From Candidatus Aminicenantota bacterium (GTDB lineage: Bacteria > Acidobacteriota > Aminicenantia > Aminicenantales > Aminicenantaceae): 6,705 nt of DNA. The notes beneath the pieces were generated by a model. That model was not told the DNA's origin. It searched no databases and was given only the letters and a program-made list of their open reading frames with translations. Below are positions 1 to 4,983 of this stretch, piece by piece; the first letter of the stretch is position 1; each line of letters starts with the position of its first letter. The stretch covers positions 1 through 6,705 of the forward strand of contig JAFGNQ010000049.1 in NCBI GenBank assembly GCA_016926925.1, given 5' to 3'. The position numbers and the translations under genes are program-made.

Positions 1-905
1 CGCACTTCGTTTCTTCCGTAGTTGAAAATATAGCTTTTCCAATCCGGCTGTATGGCCTTTCTGGGATCCCCATATTCGTAGAGATGCGTGCCGTCAAAAT
101 AGATCAAACCATACTCATCGCCCGGAAAATGGGAAGGCACCCAGTCCAGAATGACACCGATCCCATTCCTGTGAAGCAGATCGATGAGCGACATCAATTC
201 CTGAGGAGTTCCGTAGCGGCTGGTGGGAGCATAGTAGCCGAGAACCTGATACCCCCACGATCCATAGAAAGGATGTTCCATCACGGGTAAAAATTCCACA
301 TGCGTGAAACCCATATCCTTGATATACTCTACGAGACGGGGTGCAAGTTCGCTGTAGGTCATGAATCGGCTTTCGGAATCCCTGGCTCTCTTCCAGGAGC
401 CCAAATGCATTTCATACACAGACCAGGGAGAATCAAGGGCATTGCTGTTTTTCCTGTTCTTCATCCAGCCGCTGTCCCCCCATTCGAAATCGAGGTCCCA
501 AACAACGGATGCGGTTTTCGGTGCTGTTTCCCAAAAAAATCCGAAGGGATCCCCCTTCTCGACCCGGTACCCGCGTACGTTCGATGTGACATGAAATTTA
601 TAAAGGGCTCCTTTTGGGATTCCGGGAATAAATCCCTCCCAAACTCCGGAACCGTCCCATCGGACTTCCAAAGGATGCTTTCCCGGATTCCATCGATTGA
701 AATCTCCGATTACCGATACTTTTTTTGCGTTGGGCGCCCAAACGGCAAAATACACCCCTTTTTCTCCATCGACAGACATAAAATGGGCTCCCATTTTTTC
801 ATAGAGCCTGAAAGAATTTCCTTCCTTGAAAAGATAAATATCGTAATCCGTGAAAAGAGTGGGACCGTGTATGACACGGTCTGTTTTCTTTGGATTTACT
901 GTCAT
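1..905 (-). CDS. glgB: 1,4-alpha-glucan branching enzyme GlgB (N-terminal 301 residues, cut by window edge)
   Basis: This cytoplasmic enzyme cuts alpha-1,4-glucan chains and reattaches them by alpha-1,6 bonds, making the branches of glycogen. My reverse-strand translation is open from the ATG at 905 to the window edge. Residues about 30-130 form the N-terminal CBM48/beta-sandwich domain (YEKMGAHF, VYFAVWAPNAKKVSVIGDFN). The GH13 catalytic barrel begins near residue 160 with YEMHLGSWKR, then EFLPVMEHPFYGSWGYQ and DWVPSHFP (residues 254-261), all GlgB hallmarks. The catalytic Asp and Glu lie beyond the edge and cannot be checked. The protein is about 40% complete. ATG 905 is the first start after an in-frame TAA. 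Its only Shine-Dalgarno-like sequence, AAGGA (907-911), lies 1 nt from the ATG, which is too close for normal initiation. This suggests translational coupling to the reading frame that overlaps it by ATGA. It lies 99 nt downstream of glgA and is probably in the same operon. Confidence 0.95.
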   Translation of the reverse strand, partial: MTVNPKKTDRVIHGPTLFTDYDIYLFKEGNSFRLYEKMGAHFMSVDGEKGVYFAVWAPNAKKVSVIGDFNRWNPGKHPLEVRWDGSGVWEGFIPGIPKGALYKFHVTSNVRGYRVEKGDPFGFFWETAPKTASVVWDLDFEWGDSGWMKNRKNSNALDSPWSVYEMHLGSWKRARDSESRFMTYSELAPRLVEYIKDMGFTHVEFLPVMEHPFYGSWGYQVLGYYAPTSRYGTPQELMSLIDLLHRNGIGVILDWVPSHFPGDEYGLIYFDGTHLYEYGDPRKAIQPDWKSYIFNYGRNEV

Positions 906-1021
906 ATCCTTACGATTGTTATCATTTTGAGAAAAGACGCCTGTTCCTTATTGAGCCTCAAACAAAGATCACAGAAGAACCCATCATGCTTGATGACTTC
1001 CGTATCAAGAATGCCGAACAT
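902..1021 (-). CDS. possible 39-aa protein translationally linking glgA and glgB
   Basis: This short reading frame occupies the glgA-glgB gap. It starts at ATG 1021, inside the last 17 nt of glgA in another frame, behind a well-placed Shine-Dalgarno GAGGA (1029-1033, 7-nt spacer). It ends with a TGA (902-904) that overlaps the glgB ATG as ATGA. The peptide begins MFGILDTEVIKHDGFFCDLC and ends MITIVRI. It has a CxxC pair (CDLC, residues 17-20) preceded by His12, but nothing I recognise as a family. The overlaps at both ends and the good ribosome site are what coupled genes look like, and glgB itself lacks a properly spaced site. It could be a real microprotein, or a leader-type frame whose only job is to carry ribosomes from glgA to glgB. 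A chance open frame of 40 codons is also possible, so existence is only moderately supported and function is unknown. Confidence 0.4.
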   Translation of the reverse strand: MFGILDTEVIKHDGFFCDLCLRLNKEQASFLKMITIVRI

Positions 1022-2504
1022 GACTTCTTCCTCGATGTATCCCTACCGTTTTCTTGATCCGAATGCGATGGTAGAGATCCACATACTCGGATGCGGAATG
1101 GGCCCATGAAAAATCCTCTTTCATGGCATTGATCATCAATCCGGACCAGAGAGTATGTTTACGAAACACAGATACCGCTTTCCTCACCGCCTTCAAGAGG
1201 TCTCGGGCAGAGTAACCCCTGAACTTGAATCCGTTTCCTGCCCCCTTCCTGGGATCATATGCCCGAATGGTGTCATCCAATCCGCCTGTTGCTCTGACGA
1301 TGGGAATGGTCCCGTATCTCAAGCTGTACATTTGGTTCATCCCGCATGGTTCGTACCGGGAAGGCATGAGAAACATATCAGAGCCGGCTTCGATCTTATG
1401 GGCAAGAACATCATCGAAACCGATTTTTATCCCTACAGCCTCGTGTTTTTTCCCTAGCTCAGCAAACCGCCTTTCAAAGCCTGCATCTCCTGCCCCGAGG
1501 AGGATTAGGATCGATCCCGTATCCAATATGTCTTCGAGTGCCTCGTCCAAAATGTCAAAGCCTTTCTGAGCGGCGAGCCGAGATACGATTCCGATGATCG
1601 GGATGTCCGTGCCTGTTCCGATCTTAAAATCGGCCAATAAATCTTCTTTGCATTCCTTTTTTCCGGAAAGATCGTCGCTGCTGTAGTTGGCTGCGATGTG
1701 AGGATCTGTTTCGGGATTCCACGTGCGGTAGTCGACACCGTTCAACACCCCGAAAACATCCTTTTTTCGAGTTCGGAGAACCCCATCCAAACCATACCCG
1801 TACTCGGGCGTCAAGATCTCCCGCGCATATTTTTTACTCACGGTCGTCACCAGGTCGGAGAACAAAATCCCTCCTTTCATCAAATTCACTTTCCCATAAA
1901 ACTCCAGTGCCGCCATGGAAAAAAGAGATTCCGGAAGCCCTCCGGCTTTCAGAACATCGCGGGAAAAGACCCCTTGATAAGCCAGATTATGAATGGTGAA
2001 GAGAGTCCGTGTTTGACGGAAAAACGGATCATCGGTGTAAACACTTTTCAAATATACAGGGAGCAGTGCTGTTTGCCAATCATGACAGTGGATGATATCG
2101 GGCTGAAACGCAATCGACTTCGTCAGATGGAGAACAGCCCTGCAAAAAAACATGAACCTCTCGGCATTGTCACGATAATCCCCCTTTGGAGTGCCGTAGA
2201 GGTTACTCCGTCCGAAATACTCATCCTGCCGGATGAAATAAACCGGCACGTCGGCATGCAGCGCCGTATGGAATACGGACGTTCTCAGTACTTTATCTCG
2301 GAACGGTACCTTCAGAGTCATTTTCAGCTTTCGGATATTGAAACTCCCGTCTTTCACTTGACGGTAAAACGGCATGACAACGGTCACACGGTGCCCTAGC
2401 GAAGCCAAAGCCCCGGGGAGTGACCCGGATACATCCCCCAATCCCCCTGTCCTAGCAAAGGGGGCCATTTCCGATGAGGCAAAAAGGATATTCATCGAAT
2501 CCAT
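1005..2504 (-). CDS. glgA: glycogen synthase GlgA (GT5 family)
   Basis: This cytoplasmic enzyme transfers glucose from a nucleotide donor (ADP-glucose in most bacteria) to the non-reducing end of alpha-1,4-glucan. Family GT5 signatures run the whole length: the N-terminal donor loop FARTGGLGDV (residues 16-25), HCHDWQTALLP (139-149), TIHNLAYQGVF (170-180), LNGVDYRTWNPETD (254-267), SRLAAQKGFDIL (308-319, with Arg310 and Lys314 at the phosphate-binding positions) and PSRYEPCGMNQMYSLRYGT (381-399, Glu385 at the catalytic position). The tail DFSWAHSASEYVDLYHRI is typical, followed by about 18 extra basic residues. At 499 aa it is close to the usual 475-500. I chose ATG 2504 because GGAG (2509-2512) sits 4 nt upstream. 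ATG 2495 is possible. The longer frame from TTG 2576 adds an unconserved leader. One oddity is Arg18 where the loop usually has Lys (KTGGL). It is transcribed divergently from the DUF502 gene and upstream of glgB. Confidence 0.96.
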   Translation of the reverse strand: MDSMNILFASSEMAPFARTGGLGDVSGSLPGALASLGHRVTVVMPFYRQVKDGSFNIRKLKMTLKVPFRDKVLRTSVFHTALHADVPVYFIRQDEYFGRSNLYGTPKGDYRDNAERFMFFCRAVLHLTKSIAFQPDIIHCHDWQTALLPVYLKSVYTDDPFFRQTRTLFTIHNLAYQGVFSRDVLKAGGLPESLFSMAALEFYGKVNLMKGGILFSDLVTTVSKKYAREILTPEYGYGLDGVLRTRKKDVFGVLNGVDYRTWNPETDPHIAANYSSDDLSGKKECKEDLLADFKIGTGTDIPIIGIVSRLAAQKGFDILDEALEDILDTGSILILLGAGDAGFERRFAELGKKHEAVGIKIGFDDVLAHKIEAGSDMFLMPSRYEPCGMNQMYSLRYGTIPIVRATGGLDDTIRAYDPRKGAGNGFKFRGYSARDLLKAVRKAVSVFRKHTLWSGLMINAMKEDFSWAHSASEYVDLYHRIRIKKTVGIHRGRSHVRHS

Positions 2505-2526
2505 GAGACTCCATTCTTTTGAAGAA

Positions 2527-2838
2527 TCATTCCGCCTTTTCCCATATTGAGAGGAGATAGGGTTTAAGCTCTTCAAAAACTATGGCTTGTTCCTTAGATT
2601 TGACGGAATACCGGTAAATTCCATTACTGTTCACTTCTAATCCTTGTTTTCTTTGTAAGTATATCACAAAGAGACTTATCCCTATAAGGTCATCATCCGA
2701 TCTTTGCAGGCCGACTCCTTCGAATCTCCCCCCACTCGCAGCGATGCAGCACGAACAAGGATGAATCCCGACTGCTACGTATAGAGCCGGCTTTTTTACC
2801 AAGCGGAAACGTCCCCGGAACGTACGGAGAACTTGCAA
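2527..2838 (-). CDS. doubtful 103-aa frame with a LAGLIDADG-endonuclease-like C-terminus
   Basis: This is a minus-strand open frame upstream of glgA, beginning at a TTG with no clear ribosome site and ending 22 nt before the glgA start. The first 45 residues are Cys/Gly/Arg-rich and do not look like a folded protein. The last 30 residues do: YRYSVKSKEQA followed by FEELKPYL and a final Lys-Ala-Glu. That arrangement (a strand, an 'SK..A' turn, a helix ending LxPYL, then K-A-E) recalls the end of single-motif LAGLIDADG homing endonucleases. The segment GGRFEGVGL at residues 36-44 could be a decayed version of the 'AGxxDGEG' motif, but the spacing between the two is too short for an intact domain. 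I read it as either a decayed endonuclease remnant or a chance frame. The similarity is recalled by eye, and no search was possible. Confidence 0.22.
   Translation of the reverse strand: MQVLRTFRGRFRLVKKPALYVAVGIHPCSCCIAASGGRFEGVGLQRSDDDLIGISLFVIYLQRKQGLEVNSNGIYRYSVKSKEQAIVFEELKPYLLSIWEKAE
2650..2672. repeat. 7-bp inverted repeat over a possible glgA promoter
   Basis: TCTTTGT (2650-2656) and ACAAAGA (2666-2672) form a perfect dyad with a 9-nt spacer. The spacer contains, on the minus strand, TATACT (2658-2663) preceded by TGA, an extended -10 pattern that would start transcription roughly 145 nt upstream of glgA. No good -35 is seen. A dyad centred on a -10 is what a repressor operator can look like, but the same bases lie in the doubtful 103-aa frame and the evidence is only positional. 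Confidence 0.25.
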
Positions 2839-3003
2839 ATGGGTGAAATTCGCTATTTAATAAAGCTACAAGGCTATTTCCTAACCTGGATTATTCACGA
2901 GTCGAGGTTGTTAAAAAATGTCGATGAGGTTAAGTATGCCATCGAGAAGAAAAACCTTAGCATGATTGCATTGAAAAAATCAGTACGGCTATTCTATAGT
3001 TAG
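2839..3003 (+). pseudogene. small reading frame interrupted by the MITE-like insertion (speculative)
   Basis: A 54-codon frame starts at ATG 2839 behind GGAG (2826-2829, 9-nt spacer). Its first 15 codons (MGEIRYLIKLQGYFL) lie outside the inserted element. The rest runs into the element and stops at TAG 3001-3003. Removing the 159-bp element and one CTAA copy makes the frame continue through AAT GAC AAT TCA and end at TGA 3080-3082, overlapping the DUF502 start as ATGA. The ancestral frame would be 26 codons and coupled to the downstream gene. This is a reconstruction: the peptide matches nothing I know, and a frame this short could be chance. Confidence 0.2.
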
Positions 3004-3043
3004 AGTTACCATATAGATCGACATTTTTTCTGAATAATCCGGG
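2885..3043. mobile_element. 159-bp MITE-like element with CTAA target duplication
   Basis: The ends are inverted repeats: CCTGGATTATTCA (2885-2897) pairs with TGAATAATCCGGG (3031-3043), 12 of 13 positions matching. Just inside, AAAAAATGTCGAT (2913-2925) pairs perfectly with ATCGACATTTTTT (3017-3029). Exact CTAA copies flank it at 2881-2884 and 3044-3047, the mark of a transposition event with 4-bp staggered cuts. The interior is too short for a transposase and encodes none, so it would have been moved in trans. The 4-bp duplication and CC/GG ends would fit an IS1380-type parent. The target also fits the YTAR preference of IS5-group elements, so I leave the family open. The left subterminal arm is offset by 15 nt and the right by 1 nt, implying a small indel. 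It sits 36 nt upstream of the DUF502 gene, and its duplication ends 32 nt upstream. Confidence 0.75.
2971..3000 (+). promoter_or_regulatory. sigma70-type promoter inside the MITE, reading toward the DUF502 gene
   Basis: TTGAAA (2971-2976) and TATAGT (2995-3000) each match the consensus at five of six positions and are 18 nt apart. Transcription would start near 3007 and leave a leader of about 70 nt before the ATG at 3079. The right terminal and subterminal repeats of the element would lie in that leader, but their partner arms would not be transcribed from this start. It is the best promoter candidate upstream of DUF502, and all of it belongs to the inserted element. Confidence 0.5.
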
Positions 3044-3078
3044 CTAAATGACAATTCAGTGAAAAGGAGAGAGGGAAA

Positions 3079-3672
3079 ATGAAAACACTCAGACGCTTCT
3101 TCGTAACAGGCCTTATCGTTATCATTCCCCTTTGGGTGACCATCCTGCTCATACGGGCCGTGGTGAACATGGTGGAGAACACCATGAGTTTCATCCCTGC
3201 CTCCTTCCATCCGAGAACATACATCCCGTTCTATGGAATCGAACTGATCATCGCCCTCATCCTGATCGTTTTAATCGGTGTTGTGGCCAACAATTACTTC
3301 GGCAAGAAACTTTTCAACAAGAGTGAACTGATTCTGGCGAAAATACCGGTCATTAAAACTATCTACCAGGGAGTAAAACATTTGACGATCGGAATATTCA
3401 GCGACAAAAAGATATTTTCCCGGGTCGTGCTGCTTGAATTCCCGATCAAAGGATTGTTTTTTATCGGGTTTGTTACGGGTGAAGACTCAAAGGAATTGCC
3501 CCACCTCGGCGAACGAAGGATGCTCAAGGTGTTTGTTCCGACCACTCCGAATCCCACATCGGGTTTTTTCTGCTTCGTTCCCTTAGAAGAGGTGACGGAC
3601 TTGAACATCAGTGTCGACGAAGCATTCAAGATGATCATTTCGGCCGGTTACAGCAACCTGAACAGCGCCTGA
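3079..3672 (+). CDS. DUF502 family inner-membrane protein
   Basis: This is a 197-aa integral membrane protein of the widespread DUF502 family, whose function is not established. It begins with the family's basic N-terminus and first membrane helix (MKTLRRFFVTGLIVIIPLWV, helix about residues 8-29). After a short loop with an IPFYGIE segment comes a second helix (about 53-75) leading to NNYFGKKL. Then come the conserved KIPVIKTIYQGVK (88-100) and the hallmark FVPTTPNPTSGFFCFVP (152-168), and near the end SVDEAFKMIISAG (178-190). Length and motif order are those of a complete member. The start is well supported by AAGGAG (3064-3069, 9-nt spacer). It is divergent from glgA, with a MITE-like insertion just upstream. 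The next gene begins 144 nt downstream behind its own promoter, so the DUF502 gene may be monocistronic. No clear terminator hairpin follows it. Confidence 0.93.
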   Translation: MKTLRRFFVTGLIVIIPLWVTILLIRAVVNMVENTMSFIPASFHPRTYIPFYGIELIIALILIVLIGVVANNYFGKKLFNKSELILAKIPVIKTIYQGVKHLTIGIFSDKKIFSRVVLLEFPIKGLFFIGFVTGEDSKELPHLGERRMLKVFVPTTPNPTSGFFCFVPLEEVTDLNISVDEAFKMIISAGYSNLNSA

Positions 3673-3709
3673 CAGAAGATAGGACAGTGCCTCTAATGGT
3701 TTTATTCCC

Positions 3710-3737
3710 TTGATTATGTAAAAATTCATGCTATCAT
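3710..3737 (+). promoter_or_regulatory. extended -10 promoter for the DHH phosphoesterase gene
   Basis: TTGATT (3710-3715) and TATCAT (3732-3737) are 16 nt apart, and the -10 is preceded by TGC (3729-3731), an extended -10 motif. The 11-bp core ATGCTATCATG (3728-3738) recurs exactly upstream of the next gene. Transcription starting about 7 nt later leaves a structured leader of roughly 70 nt before ATG 3817. Confidence 0.55.
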
Positions 3738-3757
3738 GCATTTATCCTATAGAATCA

Positions 3758-3811
3758 CTCTCTTTGCACACCGATCTCGATGCAAATGACAAGAGAGAGC
3801 CCTGATTAGGG
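3758..3811 (+). promoter_or_regulatory. structured leader with a hairpin over the ribosome binding site
   Basis: Two foldings are visible. TTTGCA (3763-3768) pairs with TGCAAA (3781-3786) across a 12-nt loop, and beyond a bulge CTCTC (3758-3762) can pair with GAGAG (from 3793). Directly after it, CCCT (3800-3803) pairs with AGGG (3808-3811) across GATT. That AGGG is the only Shine-Dalgarno candidate for ATG 3817 (5-nt spacer), so the small hairpin would hide it. No known riboswitch class is recognised. The stems are short and the regulatory role is inference. Confidence 0.3.
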
Positions 3812-3816
3812 TAATA

Positions 3817-4812
3817 ATGCTGGGAAAAAAGTTTCAATCTCTTAGAGGAGCAAATCACGCCTTGATCTTGCCCCATGACAATCCTGACCCTGATGCCATA
3901 GCCGCGTCCTGGGGAATTGTTCATCTGCTCAAAAAGGATCTGTCGCTGGTTTCAACCATTGCCTATGGGGGCCTCATTGGACGGGCGGAAAATAGAGCCA
4001 TGGTGAAGGAATTGAAAATTCCGCTCGTCCCCTACAAGCCGCATTTGATCAAAAATGGACCTGCCATCATCATGGTGGATTGCCAACCTCACACAGGAAA
4101 CAGCTCTCTGCCACAGGACGTCACTCCGGACATCGTCATCGACCACCATCCCATGAGAGAAACCACCAAAGCGAACCATTGGACCTATGTAAACGAAAAA
4201 ATGGGCGCGGCCAGCACGATTATTGCCGCTACCTTGATAGAAAGAAAAATATTTCTCACCAAACGGCTGGCCACAGCACTCTTCTATGCCATAAAAAGCG
4301 AAACGCGGGACCTGGGCTGGGAAGGGACGCGCGAGGATTACGACAACTATATCTCCCTCCTTCCCCGAGTGGACTTCAAATCGCTGTTCCGCATCTCGCA
4401 CCCTCCGCTCTCTCCTCTTTATTATAAAAGCATAAAAGCAGCCCTCAGCAGGAGTTCTGTCCACCGTTACGCTGTTGTGTGTCCGATGGACAAGGTTCCT
4501 TACCCCGAACTCCCTGCTGAAATCGCAGATTTTCTGATACTCCGCGAAAAAATCGAAGTCAGCTTTACCCTCGGCTTCTACGAGGGCGATCTCTTTCTAA
4601 GCCTCAGATCCCTCAAACCCGGGCTCGACAGTGCCGATCTTATGCAGCATATGGTTCGGGATTACGGAACAGGTGGAGGGCATAAAGCTATGGCCGGGGG
4701 AAAAATTCCCAAGGTTGCCTACTCCAAATTGAGGGAAATCGAGAATGTGCTCACAGGCCGATTTCTCCAATATCTCTCGCTTTCGCGATCGCGAGCCAAA
4801 AAACTGTTTTGA
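3817..4812 (+). CDS. DHH/DHHA1 phosphoesterase (NrnA/RecJ-type superfamily)
   Basis: This is a 331-aa cytoplasmic metal-dependent phosphoesterase. The DHH domain shows motif I HDNPDPDAIAA (residues 20-30, metal ligands His20, Asp24 and Asp26), motif II IIMVDCQP (Asp88) and motif III VIDHHP (Asp109-His110-His111). The motif IV region reads AIKSETRDLGW (158-168). A DHHA1 domain follows, with the substrate-binding glycine loop GTGGGHKAMAGG (285-296). Family members of this size degrade short oligonucleotides (nanoRNA), pAp or cyclic dinucleotide products. Which substrate applies here cannot be told from sequence alone, so I give no gene symbol. Motif IV has Glu162 where many NrnA-like proteins have Asp. 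The C-terminal tail (SLSRSRAKKLF) is basic and its codons contain a perfect 12-bp palindrome. The start ATG 3817 has only a weak AGGG site inside a hairpin. The gene is flanked by intergenic gaps of 144 and 171 nt, each with a promoter candidate. Confidence 0.92.
   Translation: MLGKKFQSLRGANHALILPHDNPDPDAIAASWGIVHLLKKDLSLVSTIAYGGLIGRAENRAMVKELKIPLVPYKPHLIKNGPAIIMVDCQPHTGNSSLPQDVTPDIVIDHHPMRETTKANHWTYVNEKMGAASTIIAATLIERKIFLTKRLATALFYAIKSETRDLGWEGTREDYDNYISLLPRVDFKSLFRISHPPLSPLYYKSIKAALSRSSVHRYAVVCPMDKVPYPELPAEIADFLILREKIEVSFTLGFYEGDLFLSLRSLKPGLDSADLMQHMVRDYGTGGGHKAMAGGKIPKVAYSKLREIENVLTGRFLQYLSLSRSRAKKLF
4783..4794. repeat. perfect 12-bp palindrome TCGCGATCGCGA in the 3' end of the DHH gene
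   Basis: TCGCGATCGCGA is its own reverse complement and encodes part of the basic tail of the phosphoesterase. Its core GCGATCGC resembles the cyanobacterial HIP1 octamer, but only this one copy was noticed. The RNA could instead pair CTCGC (4776-4780) with GCGAG (4791-4795). A run of six A follows, not T, so it is not an intrinsic terminator on the plus strand. Confidence 0.35.
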
Positions 4813-4918
4813 CTTGAGAAATTCAATCGATCTCATAGGAAAATCACGCCCAATCCCTCTCCCTTTCCTCGGAACATTCAAATTCTGGCGCAAAGGGAAG
4901 TGACGGACTCTGCATATT

Positions 4919-4945
4919 TTGAAGAAGCCGGACATATGCTATCAT
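4919..4945 (+). promoter_or_regulatory. extended -10 promoter for the AsmA/TamB-like gene
   Basis: TATCAT (4940-4945) is preceded by TGC, giving the same 11-bp ATGCTATCATG (4936-4946) seen upstream of the DHH gene. The -35 is poor: TTGAAG (4919-4924) at 15 nt, or TTTTGA (4917-4922) at 17 nt. The leader to ATG 4984 would be about 30 nt. Upstream in the same gap, TCCCTTT (4860-4866) and AAAGGGA (4892-4898) form a 7-bp dyad with a 25-nt loop of unclear meaning. Confidence 0.5.
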
Positions 4946-4983
4946 GTTACAGAAGCTCAAAGACATAAGGTGATAAAATCTCA

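Noticed and set aside
300..1109. Long plus-strand open frame (269 aa) opposite glgB and the end of glgA
   Set aside because: It is antisense to recognisable GlgB and GlgA sequence, has Cys/Phe/Pro-rich composition and no family motif, so it is a shadow frame.
2505..2576. Upstream TTG start for glgA at 2576, giving 523 aa
   Set aside because: The extra 24 residues are not GT5-like, whereas ATG 2504 has GGAG just upstream and is followed directly by the conserved N-terminus.
2719..2726. TTCGAATC, resembling a tRNA T-loop
   Set aside because: The flanking bases cannot form the 5-bp T stem on either strand, and no anticodon or acceptor arm is present.
3673..3709. Possible terminator after the DUF502 gene
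   Set aside because: There is no GC-rich hairpin followed by a T run, only short AT-rich sequence leading into the next promoter.
3952..4464. 170-aa minus-strand frame inside the DHH gene
   Set aside because: It is fully antisense to the conserved DHH domain, with no motifs or ribosome site of its own.
4860..4898. TCCCTTT/AAAGGGA dyad as a terminator of the DHH gene
   Set aside because: The 25-nt loop is long, the stem is short and no T run follows. It is kept only as a note in the promoter entry.
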